A DNA stretch of 26,724 nt from a virus, in the IMG/VR virus record IMGVR_UViG_3300037166_000313, positions 1 through 26,724 of that record; one strand, written 5' to 3'. The notes under the pieces are model-generated. The model was not told where the DNA came from and did not search any database. It worked only from the letters and a program-made list of their open reading frames with translations. Below are positions 6,720 to 15,488 of the stretch, piece by piece (within the stretch, counting starts at the first letter, position 1; each line of letters begins with the position of its first letter). A program made the translations under genes and the position numbers.

Positions 6720-6938
6720 CTAAGCCGGCTTGACCGGGGCTTGCGTGGCCGACCGTGCAGCCGGAGTCAACGGCGCCCGCTCCATCGTTTTTCTTGGCAG
6801 CGAATACTCGTTCGCCAACTTGAACATCAGCGCCCGTCGGAATCGCAGGTCCAATTCCGATGGCACGCCAATCGTGGTGTTGGCCTCATAGAGCCGGACA
6901 ATTTGCGCGCGCTCGATGAGCTCTTCTTTGGTGGCCAT
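6720..6938 (-). CDS. Small hypothetical protein
   Basis: A 72-aa protein, ATG 6938, stop TAG just before the fibre-like gene. The N-terminal half is charged and helical (MATKEELIERAQIVRLYEAN); the middle (ELDLRFRRALMFKLANEY) is basic-amphipathic and the C-terminus is Ala/Pro-rich. No signal peptide or membrane segment. It sits between two exported fibre-like proteins in the late operon, 77 nt downstream of the preceding gene. Possible fibre chaperone by position only; I do not recognise the family. Confidence 0.6.
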   Translation of the reverse strand: MATKEELIERAQIVRLYEANTTIGVPSELDLRFRRALMFKLANEYSLPRKTMERAPLTPAARSATQAPVKPA

Positions 6939-6986
6939 AACACCAACGGCATTCAGTCAACCCAACCCTCTGCAGACCTGCACGCC

Positions 6987-7015
6987 TCGGCTATCGGCTA
7001 TCCGGCGATTGGTGA
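6987..7015. repeat. Heptamer array I, at gene junction
   Basis: TCGGCTA, TCGGCTA, TCCGGCGA (one extra base), TTGGTGA, ending exactly at the stop codon of the 435-aa gene. The unit family (TTGGCTA/TTGGCGA) is shared with the arrays at 20143, 23914 and 24379. Confidence 0.65.
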
Positions 7016-8323
7016 TCATGGCCCAAACGGCTTCGTGTAGGTGCTGGTGCCATTGGTCGAGCCGGTGACGAAGAAAAACCCATTGCTCAACCAAAGCCGG
7101 CCGCCCCGCTGGTTGCCCAGGTCTCCTATCGTCGGCGTGTTGGTCTGCGTGTAGAGCTGGAGCGCCCCGCCGATGTTCACTGGCGCATTGATGCTCACCG
7201 AGTTTTTCGCGGGCAGGCCCGCCCGGAAAAACTGAACCGGCGAGGCCGCGTTGAACGGAATCGTGAAGGTCACTTCCCCGCTATTGGTGGCCATGGTGTA
7301 ATTGGTGAAGGTCGTCCAGCCGTTCAGCAACACCAGGTTGGTGCTGGCCTGCAGGTTCCAGCCGGACAGCAGTCCGCTTTGCGCAACCGACAGCAGCACA
7401 TTGGTTCCCGTGCCGTCCAGCGCCAGCCCGTCGATATGTATCCACAGCCCGGCGCTGCCAATGTCGATCAGCGTCTGAGCGTTCCTCAGCAGCGTGACGT
7501 GAAACGTGTTGCTGGCGTCCATGCTCGTCAGGAACGGCGAGAGCGTATTAGCCACCGCGGCCTCTAGGGAACGCTTGTTCACCGCGTCCGTTGGGTTCGC
7601 TGGGTCCGGGAAAGCATTGAACTGCCCAAAGTAGCTGTTAGTCCGCCCGACCAGCTCCGGATGATCAATGCCATAGATCACCAGCGAGCCAGCGTTCCCA
7701 GCCGTGCCCACCACAGCCACCGAAACGTTGGTAAAGATGCTCGCAAAGCGCGTAGCCAAAAACCAAGCGTTGGTGCCCGTGTAACTCAGCCAGACCGCTT
7801 CAACTTCATTCGTGGGCGTGGCAAAATCGCCTCCGCCCAGCAACGGTGTCGTCAGGGCAAAATCGTAGAACTGCGAGATCCGGCCGATGTAGTTGCTGCC
7901 CGAAAAGTTGAGCGGGTTAACGTTGGTCACCACATACTGAGCACTCGACAGCACCGTGTTGCTGAAGACCATCGCTGTGACAGAATTTGTGCCGGACGCT
8001 CCCGCCGGCAACCCCAATTGGAATAACCCGGCGACGCCCCCATAATTCACGCAGTAGGCAGTGGCCCCGGGCGCGAGCGTCACGGTGTTGGTAAAAACAA
8101 TCGCATTGCTCGATCGTATCTGACTGGCCAGCAGCGCCGTGTTGTGGTTGATCTTGTTCCAAATGACGAGATAGCTGTCCCGTGCTGGGTCCGTGCCATT
8201 CGTGCCACAAAAGATGTTGGTGGTGTACGGCAGCGCGTAAAACAGATTGGTTGAATACGTGAAGTCTTGGGCCGAAGCGGTCCACGCGAAAAGTAGGGCG
8301 ACAATAGAGAGAAGTGTTTTCAT
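7016..8323 (-). CDS. Exported fibre-like protein with verrucomicrobial beta-domain
   Basis: A 435-aa protein with a clear signal peptide (MKTLLSIVALLFAWTASA). The mature part is Asn/Thr/Ser-rich and beta-structured. Near the C-terminus, around residues 330-395, is the element SGWNLQASTNLVLLNGW...EVTFTIPF...VQFFRA. The 'W-x-LQxSTNL...W...FFR' signature is extremely common in secreted proteins of Pedosphaera-type Verrucomicrobiota. The region FPDPANPTDAVNKRSLEAAV resembles the 'P.na.davnK..ve..i' joint of phage fibre proteins. It therefore looks like a fibre joined to a host-type secreted module. ATG 8323 is 3 nt after the preceding small gene. Its role in the virion or on the cell surface is unknown. 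Confidence 0.75.
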   Translation of the reverse strand: MKTLLSIVALLFAWTASAQDFTYSTNLFYALPYTTNIFCGTNGTDPARDSYLVIWNKINHNTALLASQIRSSNAIVFTNTVTLAPGATAYCVNYGGVAGLFQLGLPAGASGTNSVTAMVFSNTVLSSAQYVVTNVNPLNFSGSNYIGRISQFYDFALTTPLLGGGDFATPTNEVEAVWLSYTGTNAWFLATRFASIFTNVSVAVVGTAGNAGSLVIYGIDHPELVGRTNSYFGQFNAFPDPANPTDAVNKRSLEAAVANTLSPFLTSMDASNTFHVTLLRNAQTLIDIGSAGLWIHIDGLALDGTGTNVLLSVAQSGLLSGWNLQASTNLVLLNGWTTFTNYTMATNSGEVTFTIPFNAASPVQFFRAGLPAKNSVSINAPVNIGGALQLYTQTNTPTIGDLGNQRGGRLWLSNGFFFVTGSTNGTSTYTKPFGP

Positions 8324-8326
8324 GCT

Positions 8327-8494
8327 TTATGGGCCACACCCGACGCATGGCCGCTGTTTTGTGACTCGGAATATTTCATTGGCCAGGGCATCCTCAAGGT
8401 TGCCCGCGCTGATTTCTGGTCTGCTTTCCGGCTTCCGTTTCTTCGGAGGCCGCATCGCGAAAACCTTGGTGGTGGTGGGGGCTTTACTCAGCAT
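8327..8494 (-). CDS. Small basic protein with C-terminal CxxC
   Basis: A 55-aa open frame starting at ATG 8494, inside the stop region of the upstream 1104-aa gene (7-nt overlap, ATGCTGA), and ending 3 nt before the next start. It fills the otherwise empty gap. It is very basic in the first half (MRPPKKRKPESRP), then has an acidic helix (NLEDALANEIFRV) and a C-terminal CVGCGP. The tight spacing on both sides supports a real gene. Function unknown. Confidence 0.6.
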   Translation of the reverse strand: MLSKAPTTTKVFAMRPPKKRKPESRPEISAGNLEDALANEIFRVTKQRPCVGCGP

Positions 8495-11400
8495 GACACA
8501 AATTGGCTGTAGGTTGTCCCGAACCGTCCGCTGCCCGCAATGTTCGCGCAGGCTTTGAGGTAAAATCCGTATGCCGTCCAGACTGATCCAAATCCTCCCG
8601 ACACGTCCCCAATGGGTATGCCTGGAGGCCCCACTTCTGGCATGATGAGATTCTTGGTCACATCAAAGGCCAACGATAATGCTCCGGGCAATGTAGGCGC
8701 ACCCTCGTTCTTCGCCCAGCCGAGATTGGCGGGATAGGTTGCCCGCGCTTCCACCAGCGGCCGGGCCGGGTAATACCGAATGAATGGCGGGTCATCCTCG
8801 TCGCCTGAATCCGGTTGCCCGCTGCCGTCGTCCTCTATCCACTGAAAAGCGCCGGTGCAGTCCGGTGCAAATGGCGCCTGCCAAAACGGGTCAACCATCG
8901 TCGTTTGAACCACCCCAATCCAGTAGGCAAAAAAACTGTCGTCAAACTGGAAAGTGCCTGGCATCGGAAAGAGTTGCTGATTCCTGAAAGACTCTCGGGG
9001 CGCGGACGGCGGCGGCTGTGGATCTGACGGCTGCCCACTGCCGCTGTCCACCAGCGGCGAATAAAACGGCACGAAGCCAATCACCGCCGGGCAGCATGGC
9101 GAAAGCCGAATGTTCTGACTTTGAATGTTGACGGGTAGGATAGTCGGCTGGCCGCTGCCGAGATTGGCCCCGTTCCAAGTCGGTACCGTTCCGGTGTAGC
9201 CCGTCTGGGCCGCCCGGTTATTCCAAAGCCACTGCATCTGCACGAAGTCCCCCTTGGGCCGGTTATCGTCATACTCAGGCTTGAACGCACCGCCGGAAAA
9301 GTGCAGGTGTGGAATGAGGAAAGCTGCGGTGTGTTTGTCGCCCACGGCATAAGCCACCGCTCCAACCGGCACCATGCCGCCCGTCGTCCAGGTGACAGTG
9401 CCATCCATAGTCGTCCCGGCCAGCGTCGGGTTCCACGTCGGTGCGCTGCCGCCGCTTGTGCCCCCGCTCGTCGCCGTAAAGATTTGCTGCCCCACGAGGA
9501 TCTTCTGTCCGGTGGCAAACGCCATCCCCGCCGCCCATGCGCCGTACTTTGTCAGCGTTACTGCGCTGCCGGCGGACGCGTGCGGGTTTCCATTGCCGGC
9601 ATCCGGCGCATAGAGGTCCACTGAGAGCGTCGGGTTTCCGCTCAGCGCCAGCCAATAGGGCGTCGCCGGCATGACAAAGTTGGTATTGGTCGTACCGTCA
9701 TACGTGGCCGCGCACGCCAGCAGCCCGAAAGGCGGCGCCGCCCAAAACCGCATCATGCCCGCATAGCCGGCCCCGAGGTCCGCCCCGTCCGGAATCTCAC
9801 TCAGCTTGGTTCCCAGCGTCATGCTGGTGCCGCTCACTGTGATGTTGTAAATCCCGGACCCACCCAGCATAGCAACCCCTGTCACCAGGGGATTCGTCGC
9901 ATTGTTCGTTGGCGTGATCGTGTAAGGTCCCGCCCCCGTAACGCATTGGACCGTCGTCTGGTCCACCGCGAACTTGTCCAACCCATAAGGCCGTCCGAAG
10001 TTCACGCTCTGCCAGATTTCCTTGGCCTCGATATACTTCCCGCCCGTCAGCACACTGCCCTTTTCGCGCAGCCAGGCTTGCGGCAGGTTCCCGTCAGCCG
10101 GTGTCCCCTCATCACCAATGGAAGCCAGATAATCAAACTGCGCGGCTTGCTGGTCCTGCCAGCGCACAGTTGCCGTGGGGAGCAGTCCATCGCTATACCC
10201 GCCATGCTCCGTGATATACCAAATATACGTCCCCGGATTGTCAAACTCCTCCAGGCGCTGCGTTTTGGCAAAGTTGAACCAGAAATGGCGGTCGCTCCCG
10301 GCTGCGTTGTGCGTCACCATCGCGCCGCTCCGCAGCGGCGTTTTCAGGATGTTTCCGCCCGTCGCAATCGGGAACCCCTCAAATCCGCCGCTGGGGGTCT
10401 GCCAGGTGTAATTGTTCGGGTCCAGCATCGGGCGCTGCGGCCAGGAGCCATCTCCGTTCTGGGCCTGACTGTAATCGTTCATCGTCCCGTACGTCGGCGT
10501 TGGTTGCGATGGGCCAACCTCGTCAAAAACCATCAAGGGCGCATTCGCCAGTTCCTCATCGGTGCGGAACGGATAGAGCGTATCGCTGGTCAAATCCCAT
10601 TGCGCCATCAGCGCCTGCCAATCGGAATAGCAGTCCGCTGAAGTGTACGGATCGCTCAGAGTTACCGAACCGGAATCAACCTCGCTCATGGATGTTCCGT
10701 TGTTTTGATCGGTAATCGTATAGGAGTAATTGTAGGTCAAACCCGTGTTTCCCCAGACAACCGACTCCCTCAAAGTATAGGTCGTTGAAAGAAAGCCGGG
10801 GGCGTTATAGACAATATCGACCGTCCTCGAACAAGAACCACCTGGATCAATACTAATGGTGGAAACCGCTGTCGTCCAAGTATCCCCGGCATCGGCGGTA
10901 AAAGTCCATGAATTTGGACCGCTTGCCGCCACCGTTCCAGTGGCCACTCCGAAAAGAAAAGTGTTGGTGAACCATCTGTCTTCAAACATTCCTATGATCG
11001 AGTCATGGCTTAATCCTTGGAGTAGCGTAAAAATCTCGCTGGCGTCGATGTAGTCCTGCGGGTCGGGCGTGTATTCTGAACTGAAGGATTGAATCCCACT
11101 ATAGCGTCCAACGGTAGCCGTCGCAGACACCGATGAGCTTGTATCTGGGGTTGGAGGAGTGAGTGGATTAAAAGTTCCGCTTACTGACCAGCGCCTTGAT
11201 CCCTCAATCTTGGAGGTCAGGTATCGCACTTGCGGGGCCGCATTATTAAACCCGTTTGCCGACGAGAAATATCCACCCCCGCTATCAGTAGAACCAGTCG
11301 CGCAACTCACCGAAGCAATCGGAGTAGGGTCATTCCGGTCGTTCAGCCCCAGCACGCCATGCCACATTTTTTGAGCCACATTCCACTTCCCTCCGATCTT

Positions 11401-11802
11401 GTGGCACTTCTTGAAACTCAATCTGCCGGACTGGCTGTAGCAGTTGTGATCGTAGCTCACCACCGGCGCGGCCCCGCAAGCCAGAATGTCGTTCACCGTG
11501 TCGGTGATTTCCTGCGCGCTCAGGCCGAGCAAATCCCCCGCCATTATCCATGCGCCACAAGTTCCGGGTGGCGATGTCGGGCAGGTATTCGGTCCCTCTG
11601 GCCCGCCGTCAAAGGTGGTATCGTTGCGCGGAAAGGGCGCGACGCTGCCAATGGTCGGCGGAGTCGCCCCATCCGCCGCCCGCACCCGCGTCACATTCTG
11701 CCAATGCGGCGCGGTGTCGCAGCCGCTCATGTGGTTCGGATGGCTGTAAACAATCGAACCACCGGGCGGGAGCCGATACGGCAATGCGTAGTTGCCAGCC
11801 AT
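8488..11802 (-). CDS. Large tail protein, receptor-binding / tail-tip candidate
   Basis: An 1104-aa protein, the largest in the window. It has no signal peptide. The N-terminus (MAGNYALPYRLPPGG) is followed by a Cys-rich region (CPTSPPGTCG, CYSQ, KKCHK, SCATG) and long beta-rich Gly/Ser/Thr segments. Around residues 754-812 is W..GMAFATGQKI...TSGGSAPTWNPT...DGTVTWT, a repeat-like element found in phage tail and tail-fibre proteins and similar to small carbohydrate-binding folds. The C-terminal region contains DYLASIGDEG-type and Pro/Gly-rich stretches. Its place after the tape measure and two minor tail genes fits a tail-tip or receptor-binding protein. ATG 11802 has GAGGT just upstream and lies 3 nt after the previous stop. 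Confidence 0.7.
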   Translation of the reverse strand: MAGNYALPYRLPPGGSIVYSHPNHMSGCDTAPHWQNVTRVRAADGATPPTIGSVAPFPRNDTTFDGGPEGPNTCPTSPPGTCGAWIMAGDLLGLSAQEITDTVNDILACGAAPVVSYDHNCYSQSGRLSFKKCHKIGGKWNVAQKMWHGVLGLNDRNDPTPIASVSCATGSTDSGGGYFSSANGFNNAAPQVRYLTSKIEGSRRWSVSGTFNPLTPPTPDTSSSVSATATVGRYSGIQSFSSEYTPDPQDYIDASEIFTLLQGLSHDSIIGMFEDRWFTNTFLFGVATGTVAASGPNSWTFTADAGDTWTTAVSTISIDPGGSCSRTVDIVYNAPGFLSTTYTLRESVVWGNTGLTYNYSYTITDQNNGTSMSEVDSGSVTLSDPYTSADCYSDWQALMAQWDLTSDTLYPFRTDEELANAPLMVFDEVGPSQPTPTYGTMNDYSQAQNGDGSWPQRPMLDPNNYTWQTPSGGFEGFPIATGGNILKTPLRSGAMVTHNAAGSDRHFWFNFAKTQRLEEFDNPGTYIWYITEHGGYSDGLLPTATVRWQDQQAAQFDYLASIGDEGTPADGNLPQAWLREKGSVLTGGKYIEAKEIWQSVNFGRPYGLDKFAVDQTTVQCVTGAGPYTITPTNNATNPLVTGVAMLGGSGIYNITVSGTSMTLGTKLSEIPDGADLGAGYAGMMRFWAAPPFGLLACAATYDGTTNTNFVMPATPYWLALSGNPTLSVDLYAPDAGNGNPHASAGSAVTLTKYGAWAAGMAFATGQKILVGQQIFTATSGGTSGGSAPTWNPTLAGTTMDGTVTWTTGGMVPVGAVAYAVGDKHTAAFLIPHLHFSGGAFKPEYDDNRPKGDFVQMQWLWNNRAAQTGYTGTVPTWNGANLGSGQPTILPVNIQSQNIRLSPCCPAVIGFVPFYSPLVDSGSGQPSDPQPPPSAPRESFRNQQLFPMPGTFQFDDSFFAYWIGVVQTTMVDPFWQAPFAPDCTGAFQWIEDDGSGQPDSGDEDDPPFIRYYPARPLVEARATYPANLGWAKNEGAPTLPGALSLAFDVTKNLIMPEVGPPGIPIGDVSGGFGSVWTAYGFYLKACANIAGSGRFGTTYSQFVSC

Positions 11803-11805
11803 ACC

Positions 11806-12303
11806 TCAACAAACCGATTTCCAGAGCAGCCAATAAACCGTGTCTTCATCGTCCCCATCCAAGTCCCCCTCCAATGGGGAACCGCTGGGCACTTCCCCAC
11901 CGCTACCGATTGGCGGGTCCTGGGGAACATGGTAGCCCGAGGCCGTCTTGGCCGGCACGGCCAGCAACGCCTGCCAAATGCCCGGCGTCGCCTGCATAAT
12001 TGTCGCCGAGACCAAATCAGTCAACCCAACCGTCGCCAGCGGGTTCTGCGGCGAGATATAGACAAAGGTGTTTGCGGACACAGTTACGGTCGGGTCCAAT
12101 TCCTTCATTGGAGTTTGCCACCCAAACCCGCTTCCACCAGTCCCGCCTTTTTTCTTCACCACCGAAACGCCCCGCGTCGTGCGATTCGTCGCCGAGTCGG
12201 GCGTGTCGATGGTTCGCAACGCTCCCAACCGGCGCTGCACCCAGCGCGCCCAGTTGTGGAATTGGGAATCACCCGCCGGCAATGGAGGAGGGGTATCGAG
12301 CAT
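11806..12303 (-). CDS. Minor tail protein candidate
   Basis: A 165-aa soluble protein, ATG 12303, 1 nt after the stop of the upstream gene. The N-terminal ~45 residues are charged (FHNWARWVQRRLGALRTID). A Lys/Gly linker (VVKKKGGTGGSGFGW) follows, then a beta-rich core (VTVSANTFVYISPQNPLATVG) and a strongly acidic C-terminus (EGDLDGDDEDTVYWLLWKSVC). It is a typical small tail-region protein by position, between the 275-aa minor tail gene and the 1104-aa protein. Family not recognised. Confidence 0.65.
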   Translation of the reverse strand: MLDTPPPLPAGDSQFHNWARWVQRRLGALRTIDTPDSATNRTTRGVSVVKKKGGTGGSGFGWQTPMKELDPTVTVSANTFVYISPQNPLATVGLTDLVSATIMQATPGIWQALLAVPAKTASGYHVPQDPPIGSGGEVPSGSPLEGDLDGDDEDTVYWLLWKSVC

Positions 12304-12304
12304 A

Positions 12305-13132
12305 TCACGAGGTCACGGGATCGTAATAGTAAGTGCTCCACTGCTCAAGCCAGTACTCCGTGACGATCTCGATCCGGCCGCCGGCTGTGCTCGACTCGCT
12401 GCTAGGCAGTTTGCGCCAGCTCCACAGATAGCCCGCCTGGGCCGGCGGCGCCGGGATGTTCTGGATCTTATAGACCAGCCGCGGCGGCAGCGAAATCACC
12501 CAATAGAGCGGGTTAGTGACTTCCGCCAGCAACTGCTGTGTCGTGTAGATCTGCTCGACGTTCTGGTCGGAAACGTTGGTCGAGTAGGCCGCGCTCACAT
12601 TGGTCGTGTGCCGCAGCACGTACTGCCCCAGGTAGAAATGCGTGCTGCCGGATGAGCAAAGCCCGTAGCAGGCCGCATGGTTGGCATACTGTGTAGGCGA
12701 CCAGCCCGCGAGCGGGTTCGGCGTCATCGCCCGCATGTCATCGAGGCACTCCCGCAACGCCTTGCCATCCTGGACATGCCGGTCACTGATAACCGACGGG
12801 TCCGATCCGATGATCAAAGTTTTTTTGTGGGCCCAGCCGGACTTTTGCAGTTCGTTGCAAGGCATCTCCCAACGATCGACGGGCGCCCCGGCCTGCGTCG
12901 GGTCCAGGCTGCCGCCGACAATCTCAATCTCCAACGTGACAGTGGTGCCTGTGGAGTTGGTGTTATAGGGCATCTGGAGCAGCACCGCCTGCGCGGCCAG
13001 GGTGTCCACCTGAGCCTGGTTGATGCACTTCCAGACCGCAAAGCGTGTCGGGCCCCGGACTGGGTCCCAGGCGAGCCGGTCGGGCTGCCGGACCGGCAAA
13101 GACGTGCCTTTAGCTCCATAGGGTAGTGACAT
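12305..13132 (-). CDS. Minor tail protein candidate
   Basis: A 275-aa protein. The start is ATG 13132, sharing one base with the tape-measure stop (TGATG), which suggests translational coupling. The sequence is mixed alpha/beta with no membrane segment. The conserved-looking stretch LRECLDDMRAM...YANHAACYG and the C-terminal YWLEQWSTYYYD are its most distinctive parts. Being the first gene after the tape measure, it occupies the slot of distal tail or minor tail protein genes in siphoviruses. I do not recognise a domain. Confidence 0.65.
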   Translation of the reverse strand: MSLPYGAKGTSLPVRQPDRLAWDPVRGPTRFAVWKCINQAQVDTLAAQAVLLQMPYNTNSTGTTVTLEIEIVGGSLDPTQAGAPVDRWEMPCNELQKSGWAHKKTLIIGSDPSVISDRHVQDGKALRECLDDMRAMTPNPLAGWSPTQYANHAACYGLCSSGSTHFYLGQYVLRHTTNVSAAYSTNVSDQNVEQIYTTQQLLAEVTNPLYWVISLPPRLVYKIQNIPAPPAQAGYLWSWRKLPSSESSTAGGRIEIVTEYWLEQWSTYYYDPVTS

Positions 13133-14394
13133 CAAAAGCCTCCAATTGTGGTGCGCTTATCCGAATGCGTCTTGCCGGCGATGCTCGCCACGTGCTTCTC
13201 AATCGCCTGGATCAGCGTGTAGTTGCGGTCCGCCGGCCCCGCGTAGGCTCCGGCCCGCTGCAACGCGTTCGTGTCCGGCTTAGTGCGTCGCAGGCTCGCC
13301 TCTTCTCCCTTGAGCAGCCGCTGAATCTCGATATTGGCTTCCGCGAGCTTATTGTTGCGCTCTTGCGCATCCGCCTGGCCTTGCGCGGTGGTGAGATCAA
13401 ACGTCTCCTTGAGCAACCCATTGCGCCGCGCCTCGAGGGCCGCAAGCTTCTCCGCGTCATTCATGCCGCCCTCGACAAACTGCTTGTTGAGGGACATCTG
13501 CCGTTCGATCAAATGCACCAACCGCTCCCGCTGATGCTCTTCCTCTTTGAGCAGCTCCTTCTTTACGTCAGCGGCTTCCGAAGCCGCCGCGGCCTCGGCC
13601 TTAGCCGCGTCATTCAAGCCCAGCGGCTTGGCCATCTTCTCCCCCTTCGCCCCATAAGCATCCAACGAAAGGCCGCCCGAGAAAGTCGTCGCCACATTCT
13701 TGAAAAAGCCGTCCAGCTCGACGACGCCCTTTTCAAACCAGTGATGCATGGTCTTGCCGCCCTCGGCGATCACCGCGCCGGCTTCGCGCGCCGTCTGCAG
13801 GTCTTCCTTGGAAAGCGCGTTCGGATTCTTCTCTGAGAACAGCCCGCCGCGCATGGCCGGCAGCAGCTCGTCCGCCGACTTGCCCATCGTCTTGATGGTG
13901 GCCACGAGCTTTTCGCCGTTCATCGAAGCCCCGTCCATCCCCGCGGCGATCGCCGCGAACAATTGGTCCGGGCTTTTGCTTTGGAGATCGTCGATGCTGA
14001 CACCGAGCATCGCGAAGTGAGCCACCAACTCCTTGTTACCATGCAGCGCCTCATCGGCATTCACCGCCAGCTTGCGGTATGCGCCGTAGAGCGCCTCGAT
14101 GGACGAGCCCCCTTTCTCCGCCGCGAGCTGCAGGTCCTGAAAGCGCGACGTGCCAATGTCCATCCGCGCCGATCCGATTTGGATTTCCTTGGCCTCGGCT
14201 GCCACCTCCTTGACGGCATCGAACATTTTCTTGGCCGCCAAAAAGATGCCGGCGGCCGTCAAGCCCGCCGCGACCTTGCCGCCCAGCGTGGACCCAATGT
14301 CCCCGCCCTTCCGGGACGCCTCGCCCTTAGCCTGGTCCAGCCCGGAAGAGAACCCGCTGCGATCCAGCCCCAGAATGGCCAGCAGACTAGGCAC
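13132..14394 (-). CDS. Tail tape measure protein (short)
   Basis: A 420-aa protein. The N-terminus matches tape-measure proteins: LLAILGLDRSGFSSGLDQAK, then a Gly/Ala hydrophobic stretch (GGKVAAGLTAAGIFLAAKK), the RMDIGTSRFQDLQLAAEKGG...YRKL region typical of this family, and a long charged helical part (KKELLKEEEHQRERLVHLIERQ) likely to be a coiled coil. Tape-measure length sets tail length at roughly 1.5 A per residue, giving a tail of about 60 nm, on the short side; this is an inference. GTG 14394 lies inside the end of the upstream gene (8-nt overlap), as expected for a chaperone/tape-measure pair. Confidence 0.85.
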   Translation of the reverse strand: MPSLLAILGLDRSGFSSGLDQAKGEASRKGGDIGSTLGGKVAAGLTAAGIFLAAKKMFDAVKEVAAEAKEIQIGSARMDIGTSRFQDLQLAAEKGGSSIEALYGAYRKLAVNADEALHGNKELVAHFAMLGVSIDDLQSKSPDQLFAAIAAGMDGASMNGEKLVATIKTMGKSADELLPAMRGGLFSEKNPNALSKEDLQTAREAGAVIAEGGKTMHHWFEKGVVELDGFFKNVATTFSGGLSLDAYGAKGEKMAKPLGLNDAAKAEAAAASEAADVKKELLKEEEHQRERLVHLIERQMSLNKQFVEGGMNDAEKLAALEARRNGLLKETFDLTTAQGQADAQERNNKLAEANIEIQRLLKGEEASLRRTKPDTNALQRAGAYAGPADRNYTLIQAIEKHVASIAGKTHSDKRTTIGGF

Positions 14395-15046
14395 GCGCTA
14401 CCTCCTCGGCCTTCGGACTTCGGCCTTCGGATTTCCGCGCCGCCGCGGCGCGGTCCTGTTCTTCGCACCAGGCGTTGAAATCAATCTCCCCTTCGTTCAG
14501 CACGTCGAGCCGCCCTTGGGCTTCCCAGTAAGCGCACCAGCGCCACTGCGCCAGGCCCAGCGGGTAATCCCAAGCCGCACTCTCGCTCAGCCCGGCGTCC
14601 TGCATGATGAACCGATGCAGCCGCAGGAGGAAGGGGCTGCCCGGCTCGCGTCCGGTCACATCCGCCGGCGTTTGGCATGGGGGCCAGGAAGATCCCGCCT
14701 TGCGGTAGGCCTCAAATTGCCGCCCGACCAGGTCGAGGTCCTGGGTGCGCGCGTGCCGTCCCCAAAGCCATACCTTCAGCTCGACAAGCAGCTCGGATTC
14801 AAGCCGCTCGGTTTCCTCCCATGAATGCGCGCAGATCCACACGCCTTGCAGGGTCGCGCCGTAAAGCCGCGCCAGGCGCGCGCAGAGATCGTTGGCGCCG
14901 AGCTTGGCGGAGAGGGCCGGAGGGAGGGCGGCGGCCGAGTCGCCGGAAAGCAGCAGCTCATGTCCAATCGAGTAAGGCTTAAGCGCCAGCCTAAGCAGTC
15001 TCACCGTCGGCGGCCGCGCCGCCCGGGCGAAAGCCGCGTCGTGCAT
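14387..15046 (-). CDS. Tail assembly chaperone candidate
   Basis: A 219-aa helical protein immediately before the tape measure and overlapping it by 8 nt. It contains the segments RLLRLALKPYSIGHELLL, ALSESAAWDYPLGLAQWRW-like and CEEQDRAAAARKSE. The SIGHELLL and 'ALP...LG' pattern is common in verrucomicrobial and lambda-like phages at this position. The gpG/tail chaperone role is inferred from synteny. The C-terminus (KSEGRSPKAEEVARA) is encoded by a heptamer array. No programmed frameshift site was identified. ATG 15046 is 5 nt after the previous stop. Confidence 0.6.
   Translation of the reverse strand: MHDAAFARAARPPTVRLLRLALKPYSIGHELLLSGDSAAALPPALSAKLGANDLCARLARLYGATLQGVWICAHSWEETERLESELLVELKVWLWGRHARTQDLDLVGRQFEAYRKAGSSWPPCQTPADVTGREPGSPFLLRLHRFIMQDAGLSESAAWDYPLGLAQWRWCAYWEAQGRLDVLNEGEIDFNAWCEEQDRAAAARKSEGRSPKAEEVARA
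14406..14433. repeat. Heptamer array B
   Basis: Units TCGGCCT, TCGGACT, TCGGCCT, TCGGATT on the + strand. The array encodes most of the C-terminal tail of the 219-aa gene, just upstream of the tape-measure start. It closely resembles array D. Confidence 0.8.
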
Positions 15047-15051
15047 AGGAA

Positions 15052-15480
15052 CTAAGCCAGGTAGGTGACCGCCGTGGTCGCCGCGGTCTGCTGCGCCGAA
15101 TTTGCGTACTTCCGCAATTTGATCGTCGCGCCGCCGTGCTTGGAATCCGACAAGTCAATGGCCGTCCCACCGATGTATTGCCAAGTGGCATTCATCCAGG
15201 AGAGATCGAAGCCGCTCAGCACCACCGGGGCATAAGGAGCCAGGAATATCGACGCCGCTTTGGCCGCGGCCACACTGGCCCCTGTCAGCTTCACCGTCAC
15301 ATCGAGGATCACGTGCTCATCGCGAGGCACCCAGGTAGCGGCCAGGCCCGAGGCATCCTTGATGATTTCTTCCTCCCAAGCATGGGCCGCCTTGAGAGCT
15401 TCATTCGTGACGCCGGCGTAAGCGTCCAACGCACCGACCGCCGTCTCGACCACCGCCCCGCCTTTGTAAGCAAATGACAT
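15052..15480 (-). CDS. Major tail (tube) protein candidate
   Basis: A 142-aa protein with a beta-rich, compact composition: VILDVTVKLTGASVAAAKAASIFLAPYAPVVLSGFD and a C-terminal GGATIKLRKYANSAQQ. Size, lack of membrane segments, and position two genes before the tape measure fit a siphovirus tail-tube protein; the assignment is positional. ATG 15480 has no Shine-Dalgarno: the 40-nt leader is almost entirely the CTGGTTG heptamer array (its complement here). For a protein needed in many copies this is odd. Confidence 0.55.
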   Translation of the reverse strand: MSFAYKGGAVVETAVGALDAYAGVTNEALKAAHAWEEEIIKDASGLAATWVPRDEHVILDVTVKLTGASVAAAKAASIFLAPYAPVVLSGFDLSWMNATWQYIGGTAIDLSDSKHGGATIKLRKYANSAQQTAATTAVTYLA

Positions 15481-15488
15481 ATTGAAAA

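Noticed and set aside
11230-12363. 377-aa + strand frame
   Set aside because: Arg/Pro/His-rich, antisense to the 1104-aa tail gene and its neighbour, which form a tight operon.
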